Shown: positions 1-8,810, counted from the stretch's first letter. The stretch is DNA of 64,000 bases from Alistipes sp. (GCA_017624955.1 JAGAMA010000019.1:79335-143334), one strand, 5' to 3'. Made by a program: numbers and translations. Notes: generated by a model from the sequence alone, not told the origin.

Positions 1-1
1 A

Positions 2-964
2 GGCTCGATTCAGGTCGAGAGCGTAGAGAGCGAGGGTACGATTGCCGCCCCCGTAAAGCAGATGCTCGATTCGCTCAAGGAGTTCCCCGAGCTGCCGCTG
101 ACGATTGAGGTGAACGATAAGAATTGGGAGATCAAGATCAGCTGGAAGAGCGGTTCGCTCTCGATCCCCGGTGCTTCGGCCGTGAGCTATCCCGCCGTGC
201 AGCAGCTGCAGGCCGAGCGCAAGGAGTTGGTGCTCGATGTCGATGTGCTGGTAAACGGTATCAACAAGACGATCTTCGCCACGGCCGACGATGAGCTTCG
301 TCCCGTGATGAATGGTGTTTACCTGAACCTGCAGCCCGCATCGCTCACCTTCGTAGGTACGGATGCCCACAAGCTGGTAAAGTACGAGGCCGAGTGCGAG
401 AACGAGGTGGCCGCTTCGTTCATCCTGCCGAAGAAGCCCGCCAACCTGCTGAAGACCGTGTTGCTGAAGGAGGATGATGCCATCCGCGTTTCGTTCGATT
501 CGAAGAACGCCCGCTTTGAGCTGAAGAACCACACGCTGGTTTGCCGCCTGATCGAGGGTAACTACCCAAACTACAACGCCGTAATTCCTGCAGCCAACCC
601 CAACAAGCTGCTGGTGGACCGCATCGAGCTCGTAAACGGCATCAAGCGCGTTGCCGTCTGCTCGAACCCCACGACGAACCTGATCCGCATGGATATTGCC
701 GACAACAAGATCACGCTCACGGCCCAGGATATCGACTTCTCGATGTCGGCCAACGAGACCATCTCGTGCAGCTACGAAGGTCAGCCCATGTCGATCGGCT
801 TCAAATCGACCTTCCTGGTGGAGATCCTCTCGAATGTCGATACGCCGACCGTGCTGATCGAGCTGGCCGATTCGACCCGCGCAGGTGTCTTCAAGCCCGT
901 CTATGACGACAAGCAAAGCTCGACGACGCTCATGCTGTTGATGCCGATGATGATTAACGCATAA
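2..964 (+). CDS. dnaN: DNA polymerase III subunit beta (sliding clamp), 5' end outside window
   Basis: This is the C-terminal 320 residues of the replication sliding clamp, the ring that tethers DNA polymerase III to DNA. The frame is open from base 2, so the N-terminal part (about 50 residues of a roughly 370-residue family) lies upstream of the window. Family hallmarks seen are the domain-II/III stretches around DAHKL, FILPKKPANLL and LIEGNYPNY, and the C-terminal end LMLLMPMMINA, where clamps usually carry an M-P-M-R-like tail. It ends 5 bp before a DnaQ-type exonuclease gene on the same strand, so the two are probably cotranscribed. Identification is by motif recognition and is firm. Confidence 0.95.
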   Translation, partial: GSIQVESVESEGTIAAPVKQMLDSLKEFPELPLTIEVNDKNWEIKISWKSGSLSIPGASAVSYPAVQQLQAERKELVLDVDVLVNGINKTIFATADDELRPVMNGVYLNLQPASLTFVGTDAHKLVKYEAECENEVAASFILPKKPANLLKTVLLKEDDAIRVSFDSKNARFELKNHTLVCRLIEGNYPNYNAVIPAANPNKLLVDRIELVNGIKRVAVCSNPTTNLIRMDIADNKITLTAQDIDFSMSANETISCSYEGQPMSIGFKSTFLVEILSNVDTPTVLIELADSTRAGVFKPVYDDKQSSTTLMLLMPMMINA

Positions 965-969
965 AACGG

Positions 970-1743
970 ATGAAACTCAATTTGAAACGCCCGATCGTCT
1001 TCTTTGACCTGGAGACGACGGGCGTCGATACGTCCAAAGACCGCATTGTCGAGATCTCGATGATCAAGGTGATGCCCGATGGGAGCAAGGATGTCAAGAC
1101 ACGCCGTGTCAATCCCGAGATGCCCATCCCCGCCGAGGCTACGGCCGTGCACGGCATTACGGACGAGGATGTAAAGAACGAGCCTACGTTCCGCCAACTG
1201 GCCAAGTCGTTGGCTCAATTCATCCAGGGCTGCGACTTTGGTGGCTTTAACTCGAATCGGTTCGACCTGCCGCTGCTGGTGGAAGAGTTCCTGCGCGTGG
1301 GGGTCGATGTCGATCTCAAGCGCCGCAAGTTTGTCGATGTGCAGACCATCTTCCACAAAAAGGAGCAGCGCACGCTCGTTGCGGCCTACAAATTCTACTG
1401 CGACAAAGATCTCACGGATGCCCACTCGGCAGCAGCCGACACGATGGCTACCTATGAGGTGCTCTGCGCGCAGCTCGATCGCTACGACGACCTGGAGAAC
1501 GATATCGACTTCCTGGCCGAGTTCTCGGAGCGCGAGAAGGCGGTGGACTATGCGGGTCGCATCGTCTACAACGAGCAGGGTGTCGAGGTCTTCAGCTTCG
1601 GCAAGTACCGCGGCCAGTCGGTCGAGGAGGTCTTCCGCCGTGAGCCGAGCTACTACGCCTGGATGATGGAGGGGGATTTCCCGCTCTACACGAAGAAGGT
1701 GATTACCGAGATTCGCATGCGGGCAGGCACCACCAAGAAATAA
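970..1743 (+). CDS. 3'-5' exonuclease, DnaQ/epsilon family
   Basis: A 257-residue DEDDh exonuclease. ExoI is FFDLETTG with D13 and E15. ExoII lies around FNSNRFDLPLL with D99. ExoIII is H152 followed by D157 in DAHSAAADT. The DEDDh set is complete, so the protein should remove 3' nucleotides from DNA or RNA. After the nuclease fold, residues about 190-250 contain SFGKYRGQSVEEV and a following YYAWM, which resembles the small DUF3820-type domain often appended to these nucleases in Bacteroidetes. The gene starts 5 bp after dnaN, which suggests a role in replication or repair. Whether it is the proofreading epsilon subunit itself or an accessory nuclease cannot be decided from sequence alone. 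Confidence 0.9.
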   Translation: MKLNLKRPIVFFDLETTGVDTSKDRIVEISMIKVMPDGSKDVKTRRVNPEMPIPAEATAVHGITDEDVKNEPTFRQLAKSLAQFIQGCDFGGFNSNRFDLPLLVEEFLRVGVDVDLKRRKFVDVQTIFHKKEQRTLVAAYKFYCDKDLTDAHSAAADTMATYEVLCAQLDRYDDLENDIDFLAEFSEREKAVDYAGRIVYNEQGVEVFSFGKYRGQSVEEVFRREPSYYAWMMEGDFPLYTKKVITEIRMRAGTTKK

Positions 1744-1777
1744 ACAAGAAACGAAGCAATACAGAACTATTTTGCCC

Positions 1778-3619
1778 ATGAGCATCAAAAGACTCTTCAC
1801 GACGCTGCTGCTGGCGCTGACCGTATGGTGCGTGTCGGCCATTGAGCGTTCGACCTCGATTGTCTATATCAACGGCACGAAGTACTACATCCACACCGTA
1901 CAGCAGGGCGAGACCCTCTACGCCATCAGCAAGGGCTACGAGGTTTCGACCGAGCTGATCGAGCAGCACAACCCGAGCGTGAAGGCGGGGCTAAAAGCCG
2001 GTGCGAAGATTAAAATTCCCGTTGAGAATGCCCCGACGGCCGAGGTGAGCAAGAAGAAGCAGAAGAAGAATTTTGCCACACACTATGTCGTGCGTGGCGA
2101 GACGCTCTATGCCATTGCCCGACAATATGAGATTCCCGTGCAGACGATCTTGGAGGACAACCCGAAGATCGACCCCTCGCGCCTGAGCCTGGGGCAGAAG
2201 CTTCTGATCCGCAAGAAAGCGATCGGCAAGGGCTCGGAGGAGGAGATCCGCGAGGATTTGAAGGAGTATGCCGAGCAGCTGAGTGGCGTGACCGAGGGTG
2301 ACGACTACTATGTGGTGCAGCGCGGCGACACCTTCTATTCGCTCTCGAAGCGTTTCGGGTTGAGCGAGGAGGAGCTTTCGAAGCTCAACGGCGGACTGAA
2401 GGCGGAGGAGCTGAAGGCCGGTGCGATGATCCGCATTCCGGCACAGCAGCAGATAGAACCGGAAGAGGTGGAGGTTGCCGTTCAGCCCGAGGCGGAGCAG
2501 CCGGAGGTGGAGCCCATCAAGCCCGAGCATCCGATTATCGACTTCCGTGCCGTCTGCAACTGCGATCCGCTCAAAGTGTCGCTCATGCTCCCGATGACCA
2601 ACAAGGGCAAGGCCAGCCAGCAATACCTTGAGTTCTACCAGGGCTTCCTGTTGGGCCTTGATTCGCTGAAGAAGAAGCAGGGCTACTCGGTCGATCTCGA
2701 TCTCTACGACACGAAGCGCGACCCCGAGGAGGTGGCCACGATCATCAACGAGGATCGTTTCCGTCGTTCGCAACTCGTCGTGGGTCCCGTCTACGAGGAG
2801 GAGATGAGTGAGGTCGTGAAGTTTGCCGAGGAGAAGCAGATCCCCGTCGTGTCGCCCCTGGCACACATGACCCGCGTGGAGAGCGACGTACTCTTCCTGA
2901 TGGCTCCCGACCCCACGAAGAAGTACGCCAAAGCCGAGAACCTCATCGAGGAGGGCAAGAGTGTCACGCTGATTTATACCGGCTCGACCGACAAGGAGTT
3001 TGAGCAGGAGATGCTGGCCTTGCTGGGCGACAAGCCTTTCAAGCGCCACGAATACCACTACCAGCACCCCTCGATCAAGGTCAAGGAGGGGGAGTTGCAC
3101 CCGAGCGATTTGAGCCCGCTGCTCGACAACGAGGAGGAGAACCTCTTCATCATTCTGGCGGACAACGAGATTGATGTGGATCGCGTCCTGGCCGCCTTGG
3201 CTTCGGCCGATACGAACCTGCGCGCCCGTTCGCTCCGTACGCCGAAATACTCGGTGCTGGGCAACTCGCGTTGGAATCGTTACCAGAACATCGACCGCTC
3301 GATCTTCTTCAAAAACCGTGTCGTATTCTTCTCGACCTACCACGCCAAGCGTGACTCGGAGCGCATCGTCGCGTTCGACAAGGCATACCTGAGCGCCTTC
3401 GGCTCGTTGCCCTCGCTCTATGCCTACCGAGGCTACGATGCCGCGATGATCTTCGTGGCAGGCATGTACAACGACATCGAGTACGACATGGAGGATCGCC
3501 GTTACGCGCCGCTGCAGACCATCTACCGCTTCTCGCAGGAGGAGGAGCACAAGAACCACCTGAACAGCGATTGGATGCGCGTAAACTACCACTCCGATTT
3601 CACCATTACGATCGAATAG
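1778..3619 (+). CDS. Secreted LysM-repeat protein with periplasmic-binding-like domain
   Basis: 613 residues. Residues 1-21 form a signal peptide. Three LysM peptidoglycan-binding motifs follow at about 37-81, 101-145 and 176-220, each beginning with a variant of YVVxRGETLYAIA. An acidic, proline-rich linker (about 225-255) leads to a C-terminal half (about 265-613) that resembles type-1 periplasmic-binding proteins: KVSLMLPM at its start and QLVVGPVYEEEM and IPVVSPLAH further in. This architecture is common in Bacteroidetes and is usually annotated as a LysM or amino-acid-binding-like protein; the ligand is unknown. The ATG at 1778 is preferred over an in-frame TTG at 1772. It is 4 bp upstream of rex and probably cotranscribed with it. 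Confidence 0.85.
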   Translation: MSIKRLFTTLLLALTVWCVSAIERSTSIVYINGTKYYIHTVQQGETLYAISKGYEVSTELIEQHNPSVKAGLKAGAKIKIPVENAPTAEVSKKKQKKNFATHYVVRGETLYAIARQYEIPVQTILEDNPKIDPSRLSLGQKLLIRKKAIGKGSEEEIREDLKEYAEQLSGVTEGDDYYVVQRGDTFYSLSKRFGLSEEELSKLNGGLKAEELKAGAMIRIPAQQQIEPEEVEVAVQPEAEQPEVEPIKPEHPIIDFRAVCNCDPLKVSLMLPMTNKGKASQQYLEFYQGFLLGLDSLKKKQGYSVDLDLYDTKRDPEEVATIINEDRFRRSQLVVGPVYEEEMSEVVKFAEEKQIPVVSPLAHMTRVESDVLFLMAPDPTKKYAKAENLIEEGKSVTLIYTGSTDKEFEQEMLALLGDKPFKRHEYHYQHPSIKVKEGELHPSDLSPLLDNEEENLFIILADNEIDVDRVLAALASADTNLRARSLRTPKYSVLGNSRWNRYQNIDRSIFFKNRVVFFSTYHAKRDSERIVAFDKAYLSAFGSLPSLYAYRGYDAAMIFVAGMYNDIEYDMEDRRYAPLQTIYRFSQEEEHKNHLNSDWMRVNYHSDFTITIE

Positions 3620-3623
3620 CGCC

Positions 3624-4268
3624 ATGGCAACCATTCCGAGCGGTATCCCCGAAAAGACCATCGAGCGACTGAGCGAGTATCGTCGCACGTTGCTCTCGTG
3701 CCGTAAGCAGGGTATTACGCACATCTTCTCGCACGTCCTGGCCGGCATTCACGGCATCACGGCCGTGCAGGTACGCCGTGATTTGATGCTTATCGGCTTT
3801 TCGAGCGATACGAAGAAGGGCTACGATGTGCAGGTTCTGATCGACTACATCAGCAGCATCCTCGACAGCGAAACGCCGATCAACATCGCCATCCTCGGCA
3901 TGGGTCACCTCGGTCAGGCCATCACGAAGTACTTCAACAGCAAGGGGTTGAAGCTCAAAATCACGGCCGCCTTCGATATCGATCCCGAAAAGGTGGGGCA
4001 TGAGATCGACGGCATTCCGTGCTACCACATGAACGACTTTGAAGTCAAGGCCGAGGAGTTGGACCTCTCGATGGTGGTTGTTTCGTCGCCGACGAAGGTA
4101 GCTCCGAGCCTCGTCGTGCCGATCATCAATGCCGGTATTCGCGGTGTGCTGAATTTCACCTCCACGCCGCTCAACTTCCCGCAGGGCATCGTAGTCGAGA
4201 ACTACGACATCACGACCCTCTTGGAGAAGGTGGCCTACTTCGTCAAGGAGAACGACTCGAACGCCTAA
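3624..4268 (+). CDS. rex: Redox-sensing transcriptional repressor Rex
   Basis: A 214-residue Rex protein. Residues 1-80 form the winged-helix DNA-binding domain (IPEKTIERLSEYRR, then the recognition-helix region around TAVQVRRDLM). The Rossmann domain follows, with the dinucleotide-binding glycines in LGMGHLGQA at residues 91-99. Rex normally represses fermentation and anaerobic respiration genes when NAD+ is abundant and releases DNA when NADH rises. A candidate Rex-like palindrome lies upstream of pflB in this window (52400-52417). The length matches the family. It starts 4 bp after the LysM gene and ends 4 bp before the FAD synthetase gene, so it lies within an operon. Confidence 0.95.
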   Translation: MATIPSGIPEKTIERLSEYRRTLLSCRKQGITHIFSHVLAGIHGITAVQVRRDLMLIGFSSDTKKGYDVQVLIDYISSILDSETPINIAILGMGHLGQAITKYFNSKGLKLKITAAFDIDPEKVGHEIDGIPCYHMNDFEVKAEELDLSMVVVSSPTKVAPSLVVPIINAGIRGVLNFTSTPLNFPQGIVVENYDITTLLEKVAYFVKENDSNA

Positions 4269-4272
4269 CGCC

Positions 4273-4836
4273 ATGGAGATCATTCACGGCATACCCACCA
4301 CGCCCTTCCTGCGCCCTGCAGCCGTCACCGTCGGTTCGTTCGATGGTGTGCATTTGGGACACCAAGCGCTGCTGCAGGCGCTCCGCGAGGAGGCTGATCG
4401 GTTGGATGGGGTAGCCGTGGTCGTTACTTTTGACCCGCATCCGCGCATTGCCTTGGGACGCGCGGAGAGGCTGATTCTTCTGACCGACGAGCAGGAGAAG
4501 GGCGAGCTGTTGGCGCGCTACGGGGTCGATTATCTGGTCGTCATTCCCTTCGACAGAGCCTTTGCCGACCAAAGCGGAGCGGAGTTTGCGACCAAGATTT
4601 TGGTAGAGAAGATCGGTGCTAAATCGCTCATTGCCGGCTACAACCACCGTTTCGGGCACGACCGTATGGCGGCCCGTGAACTCGCCATCGAGGGGCTTCG
4701 GGTGGTGCATGTCGAAAAATGCGAGGTCGAGGGTGGGCATGTCAGTTCGTCCGAGATTCGTCGCCTGATTGAGGCCCAAAAGTTCAGCGAGGCAGAAAAA
4801 CTATTGGGACACACCATCAAATTATTAGAACCATGA
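4273..4836 (+). CDS. FAD synthetase (FMN adenylyltransferase) family, no riboflavin kinase domain
   Basis: 187 residues corresponding only to the N-terminal adenylyltransferase domain of bacterial RibF. The nucleotidyl-transfer motif GSFDGVHLGH is at residues 21-30 and the second signature VSSSEIRR at 157-164, so the FMN-to-FAD reaction centre looks intact. The family is usually about 310 residues and bifunctional, with a C-terminal riboflavin kinase beta-barrel. Here the protein stops soon after LLGHTIKL, where that domain would begin. The stop overlaps the next start by 4 bp, so the shortness is not a window or frameshift artefact visible here. It could be a dedicated FMN adenylyltransferase alongside a full RibF elsewhere. 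Confidence 0.85.
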   Translation: MEIIHGIPTTPFLRPAAVTVGSFDGVHLGHQALLQALREEADRLDGVAVVVTFDPHPRIALGRAERLILLTDEQEKGELLARYGVDYLVVIPFDRAFADQSGAEFATKILVEKIGAKSLIAGYNHRFGHDRMAARELAIEGLRVVHVEKCEVEGGHVSSSEIRRLIEAQKFSEAEKLLGHTIKLLEP

Positions 4837-5246
4837 TACAACACGATTGCAAAATACGGGTTTGGTACTGCGATACCGACCAGATGGGCATTGTTCACCA
4901 CTCGAACTACATCCGCTACTACGAGGAGGCGCGCAGCGACTTCCTCCGCGCACTGGGGCTTTCGTATGCCGAGGTGGAGCGCAGCGGCCTGATGATGCCG
5001 ATCCTGGAGGTGCAGTCCAAGTACCGCCGTGCGATTCGCTACGACGAGGAGGTCACGGTGCGCATCATGCTGAAGGAGCTGCCCACGACCCGCATCAACT
5101 TTCTCTACGAGATCTACAACGCCGAGGGGCTTTTGATGAATACGGGCATGACCCAGCTGGGCTTTATGCACAGCGAAACGCGCCGCCCCTGCCGCTGCCC
5201 CGAGTGGTTCTTGGAGATCCTGCGCGGCCACGACACAAAGGAGTAA
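4833..5246 (+). CDS. Acyl-CoA thioesterase, YbgC/FadM hot-dog family
   Basis: 137 residues of a single hot-dog fold. The signature YCDTDQMGIVHHSNYIRYYE is present, with an aspartate pair at D14 and D16; the D of the TDxMG motif is the usual catalytic residue. These enzymes hydrolyse acyl-CoA thioesters in the cytosol. The start codon overlaps the stop of the FAD synthetase gene (ATGA), indicating translational coupling at the end of the operon. It is followed by a 10-bp repeat array and a strong terminator. Substrate chain length cannot be inferred. Confidence 0.88.
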   Translation: MIQHDCKIRVWYCDTDQMGIVHHSNYIRYYEEARSDFLRALGLSYAEVERSGLMMPILEVQSKYRRAIRYDEEVTVRIMLKELPTTRINFLYEIYNAEGLLMNTGMTQLGFMHSETRRPCRCPEWFLEILRGHDTKE

Positions 5247-5250
5247 AAGA

Positions 5251-5350
5251 CAGCTAAAGGTTACTAAAGGTTACTAAAGGCGACTAAAGGAGTCTAAGGA
5301 TTTGCGCCCAGCCCCCTTAATCGCCCTTAATAACCCTTAATAACCCTTAA
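5251..5350. repeat. Inverted pair of 10-bp tandem repeat arrays
   Basis: Bases 5251-5300 are five consecutive 10-bp units (variants of TTACTAAAGG) and 5311-5350 are four 10-bp units (variants of TAACCCTTAA). The second block is nearly the reverse complement of the first, so the whole can fold into a long hairpin. Mismatches are almost all A-C on the plus strand and would be G-U on the minus strand. Related 10-bp arrays occur at 18691, 27151, 33824 and 58793. Confidence 0.8.
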
Positions 5351-5356
5351 AACAAA

Positions 5357-5389
5357 ACGCCTCGACAACATATTGTCGAGGCGTTTTTT
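5357..5389. terminator. Intrinsic terminator between the rex operon and htpG
   Basis: A perfect 12-bp stem (5357-5368 with 5373-5384), loop CATA, then a T run to 5389. A-rich sequence on the other side means it can also terminate the convergent htpG transcript. Confidence 0.9.
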
Positions 5390-5410
5390 ATTATCGGAAT
5401 AGACTTCGTC

Positions 5411-7471
5411 TTACTTCTCAATCAGCGAGATCGAGCGCTGGATGAAGTCCGTCAGCGACTTACCCTTCAGCATGCCGTTCGAGAGCAGGGCCAGGTCGAT
5501 GATCTGCTTCACGAGTTTATTCTCCGAGCCGATCTCCTTCAGGCGCTCGTTGCGCTCATCGCGCAGCTCGACCACCTTCTTCGAAAGCTCCTCGCGCATC
5601 GTCTTCTCCTCGCTCGTGAGTTCCTCCTCCTTCTTGCCCTTCACGACCTCCTCGAAGCGGTTCTCCTCCGCCACGGCAGCATCGATCTTCTTGGTCATCG
5701 TGCGCAGACGATCGCCATACGACTTCTCGACCTGATCGAGGATGTTGATCACAATCGGATGGTTGCCATTCACGGCAATCGTGAAGTTGTCGGGCATCTG
5801 TCCGTAGAATTGGCTCATGCCACCGCCACCCATACGGGCCATCTCCTTCATGCGGCGCATAAACTCGTTCTGCGTAATCACCACGGGGGCCTCGTCGGCA
5901 GCCATGGCCTCGAACGAGATATGGTAGTTAATCTGCTCATCCGCGGGCATCTGGCTCTCAAATACGGGGGTCAGCAACTCCTGCTGGGCGGTCGTAAGGG
6001 TCATCGTCAGCTGCTCCTCCTTCTGGATCAGCTTCTCGATCACATCGCTATCGACACGCACAAAGCGGGTCTTCTCGTTCTTCTGCTCATACCAATTCAC
6101 ATAGTGGTTATCGAGCTGACCGTTCATCTCCAGCACATCGTAACCCTTCTGCTTGGCAGCCTCGACAAACGAGTGCTTCTCGTTCACATCATCCACATAG
6201 AGCAGAATCAGCTCCTTATTCTTATCCGTCTGCTGCTCCTTGACCTTCTCGGTAAACTCCTTCGGCGTGTAATACTTACCCTCGATCGACTTCCAAAGCA
6301 TGAAATCCTGCGCCTTCTCGGCAAACTTCTCGTCCGTGAGGATGCCGTACTGGATGAAGATCTTCAGATCGTCCCACTTCTGCTCATAGTCCGAGCGCAT
6401 CGTCTTAAAGAGCTCCTGCAGACGATCGGCCACCTTGCGGGTGATGTAGCTCGAAATCTTCTTCACATTCGGATCGCTCTGCAGGTAGCTGCGCGATACA
6501 TTCAGCGGGATATCGGGCGAGTCGATCACGCCGTGCAGTAGCGTGAGGTACTCCGGCACGATGCCCTCGACCTGATCCGTGACATAGACCTGGTTGCAGT
6601 AGAGCTGAATCTTGTTCTTCTGAATCTCGAAGTTGTTGTGAATCTTCGGAAAGTAGAGAATACCCGTCAGGTTGAAGGGGTAGTCGATGTTCAGATGAAT
6701 CGAGAACAACGGCTCCTCCGACATGGGGTAGAGCTCGCTATAGAAGTTCTTGTACTGCTCTTCGGTAATCTCCGACGGCATGCGGGTCCAGAGCGGCTCG
6801 ATGTTGTTGATCACGTTGTCCTTCTCCGTATCCTGGTACTTGCCATCCTTCCACTCCTTGACCTTGCCAAAGACAATCGGCACGGGCAGGAAGCGACAAT
6901 ACTTCTTCAAAAGGCCCTCGATCGTCGCGCTCTCGGCGTACTCCTTCATCTCCTCCGAGAGGTGCAGCACGATCTGCGTACCGCGCTCGAGTTTCTCCTC
7001 GAGCTCCTCCATCTCGAACTCGGGCGTACCCGTGCAGCTCCAATGCACCGACTTGGCCTCCTCACGATACGACTGCGAGAAGATCTCCACCTTGTCCGAG
7101 ACCATGAACGACGAGTAGAAGCCCAGACCGAAGTGGCCGATGATGGCCTGATCCTGGTACTTGGCCATAAACTCCTCGGCACCCGAGAAGGCAATCTGGT
7201 TGATGTAGCGATCCACCTCGTCGGCCGTCATACCGATACCGTGGTCGCGGATCGTAAGGATTCGCTTCTCGGTATCGACCTCCACCTCGACCTTCAGATC
7301 GCCCGTCTCGCCCTGCCATTCGCCCTTCGAGGAGAGCGTGCGCAGCTTCTGCGAGGCATCGATGGCGTTCGAGATCAGCTCGCGCAGGAAGATCTCATGG
7401 TCCGAATACAAAAACTTTTTGATCACCGGAAAGATGTTTTCCGTCGTTACTCCAATAGTTCCGTTTCTCAT
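5411..7471 (-). CDS. htpG: Molecular chaperone HtpG (Hsp90 family)
   Basis: 686 residues. The N-terminal GHKL ATPase domain shows ELISNAIDAS (Mg/ATP-binding Asn), DHGIGM and GHFGLGFYS. The middle domain contains LNVSRSYLQ, and the C-terminal dimerization region is present, including an unusual glycine/methionine stretch around RMGGGGMSQFYG. Hsp90 binds partly folded client proteins in an ATP cycle. The start at 7471 (MRNGTIG) matches the family N terminus; an upstream in-frame ATG at 7531 would add 20 atypical residues. It appears to be transcribed alone. Confidence 0.97.
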   Translation of the reverse strand: MRNGTIGVTTENIFPVIKKFLYSDHEIFLRELISNAIDASQKLRTLSSKGEWQGETGDLKVEVEVDTEKRILTIRDHGIGMTADEVDRYINQIAFSGAEEFMAKYQDQAIIGHFGLGFYSSFMVSDKVEIFSQSYREEAKSVHWSCTGTPEFEMEELEEKLERGTQIVLHLSEEMKEYAESATIEGLLKKYCRFLPVPIVFGKVKEWKDGKYQDTEKDNVINNIEPLWTRMPSEITEEQYKNFYSELYPMSEEPLFSIHLNIDYPFNLTGILYFPKIHNNFEIQKNKIQLYCNQVYVTDQVEGIVPEYLTLLHGVIDSPDIPLNVSRSYLQSDPNVKKISSYITRKVADRLQELFKTMRSDYEQKWDDLKIFIQYGILTDEKFAEKAQDFMLWKSIEGKYYTPKEFTEKVKEQQTDKNKELILLYVDDVNEKHSFVEAAKQKGYDVLEMNGQLDNHYVNWYEQKNEKTRFVRVDSDVIEKLIQKEEQLTMTLTTAQQELLTPVFESQMPADEQINYHISFEAMAADEAPVVITQNEFMRRMKEMARMGGGGMSQFYGQMPDNFTIAVNGNHPIVINILDQVEKSYGDRLRTMTKKIDAAVAEENRFEEVVKGKKEEELTSEEKTMREELSKKVVELRDERNERLKEIGSENKLVKQIIDLALLSNGMLKGKSLTDFIQRSISLIEK

Positions 7472-7586
7472 ATTTAGTATGTTTTGTTGTTTTCTCTGTT
7501 TGTCATACTCTTCCAGCAAAGGGTGTGCCACACGGATTTTTCTGCCATTCTGTCGGTCGGATATGACAAAGTCGAAATTTTGGTGC

Positions 7587-7594
7587 TATCTTTG
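7587..7594 (+). promoter_or_regulatory. -7 box of nitroreductase promoter
   Basis: TATCTTTG matches the Bacteroidetes TAnnTTTG element, 32 bp upstream of the start codon. No convincing TTTG is seen at the -33 position. Confidence 0.6.
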
Positions 7595-7626
7595 TAACGC
7601 AAACTGAAAATTTAACAGCTACTAAG

Positions 7627-8145
7627 ATGGATTTTTTGAAATTGGCAAAGGGGCGCTATGCCTGCCGTAAATACACCGACCGCAAGGTCGAGCGCGAGAA
7701 GTTGATGCAGATTCTGGAGGCGGGTCGTGTAGCTCCGACGGGGGCAAACCGTCAGCCGCAGCGCCTCGTAGTGATCGAATCGAAGGAGGGCATGGAGCGC
7801 CTCGGTCGCTGCACGCGCGACTTCGGAGCGCCGCTGGCAATCCTCGTTTGCGCCGACACGGAGGAGGTGTGGCAGCGCAAATACGACGGCAAGCAGATTG
7901 CCGACATCGATGCTACGATCATCACCGACCACATGATGCTTCAGGCCGCCTCGCTGGGGCTCGATACGCTTTGGATCTGCATGTTCAAGCCCGAGTCCGT
8001 GCGCGAGGAGTTCGGACTGCCCGCGAATGTCGTACCGGTCAATATCCTCTTGATCGGCTACGGCGATGGCGAGCCCGCCTCGCCCGACCGTCACGACACG
8101 ACGCGCAAGCCCTTGGAGCAGACCGTCGTATGGGAAAAGTTCTAA
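7627..8145 (+). CDS. Nitroreductase family protein (FMN-dependent)
   Basis: 172 residues of the nitroreductase fold. RYACRKYTD and APTGANRQPQ near the N terminus form the usual FMN phosphate and isoalloxazine contacts, and a central LQAASLGLDTLWIC segment corresponds to the dimer helix. Such enzymes use NAD(P)H to reduce nitroaromatics, quinones or unknown physiological acceptors in the cytosol. It is a single gene with its own promoter at 7587 and a hairpin directly after the stop. The natural substrate is unknown. Confidence 0.88.
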   Translation: MDFLKLAKGRYACRKYTDRKVEREKLMQILEAGRVAPTGANRQPQRLVVIESKEGMERLGRCTRDFGAPLAILVCADTEEVWQRKYDGKQIADIDATIITDHMMLQAASLGLDTLWICMFKPESVREEFGLPANVVPVNILLIGYGDGEPASPDRHDTTRKPLEQTVVWEKF

Positions 8146-8172
8146 CTTCGCTGCTCTTTTGACAGCATAATA

Positions 8173-8200
8173 AACGGGAGGCTTTAGCAAGCTTCCCGTT
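8173..8200 (+). terminator. Hairpin after nitroreductase, overlapping the next gene's 3' end
   Basis: A 12-bp stem with one wobble (8173-8184 with 8189-8200), loop TAGC, followed by a short T-rich tract. The right arm encodes the last codons of the convergent YhhN-family gene, so both genes share it. Confidence 0.65.
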
Positions 8201-8738
8201 CTTTGTTGGTCGGTCGCACAAAGTAGCGCCAGGCAAAGATCGCTTGCGCTGCGTAGTAGGGTGGCAGAATCCACCAATCGGCCGAGGGGATCGGCGCGAC
8301 ATAACGGCTATAGCCGATCAATCCGTCCGAGAGGACAAAGAGCAGGGCAGCCGCCACCTCCCAGCCCCATTGTGCGCGGTGCTGAATAATCGTCGCCGAG
8401 AGCATCGAGAGTAGCACCACGGCATAGAACCCCACCGTAGCGGCCTCGATGGTCGAGGGGATGTGAGAGGCCAAGAAGCCGAAGGCCGTGCAGAAGGCGA
8501 GAAAAGCAACCACCAACGGACGCACACGCTCTTTGGTCAGCTTGCCATAGGGCGCAAAGTCGGCGATATAGCAGGCCAAAGCCAGGGCAAAGAGTCCCAT
8601 CTGCGGCTTGAACGCGCCCAACGTCCCGCACAAATCGCCACCTACGGAAAGCAACAATCCCACGGGAATCCACCAGCCGTTGCGCTTCACACGCAAGAGG
8701 CAGACAAGCGCCAAAACAAGAGTCGGAACAGCAATCAT
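8184..8738 (-). CDS. YhhN/TMEM86 family membrane protein (lysoplasmalogenase-like)
   Basis: 184 residues, almost entirely hydrophobic, with about seven predicted membrane helices. GLLLSVGGDLCG and LLFVLSDGLIG correspond to the two conserved Asp-containing motifs of the YhhN/TMEM86 family. Characterised members hydrolyse the vinyl-ether bond of lysoplasmalogens. Plasmalogens occur in some anaerobes, so the assignment is plausible but indirect. Its 3' end overlaps the hairpin shared with the convergent nitroreductase gene. The galM terminator lies just upstream, so it should have its own promoter; only an imperfect TATCTTGG is seen there. Confidence 0.75.
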   Translation of the reverse strand: MIAVPTLVLALVCLLRVKRNGWWIPVGLLLSVGGDLCGTLGAFKPQMGLFALALACYIADFAPYGKLTKERVRPLVVAFLAFCTAFGFLASHIPSTIEAATVGFYAVVLLSMLSATIIQHRAQWGWEVAAALLFVLSDGLIGYSRYVAPIPSADWWILPPYYAAQAIFAWRYFVRPTNKEREAC

Positions 8739-8774
8739 CTTTTTTCGCCATTAAATCGACTGCCAAGATAGTAA

Positions 8775-8810
8775 AAAAGAGGGGATAGGCGAGTGCCCAA
8801 CCCCTCTTTT
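8775..8810 (-). terminator. Terminator of the dnaE-trxA-epimerase operon
   Basis: A 10-bp stem (8775-8784 with 8801-8810) enclosing a smaller GGC/GCC hairpin. On the minus strand it is followed by a U-rich run. Confidence 0.8.
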
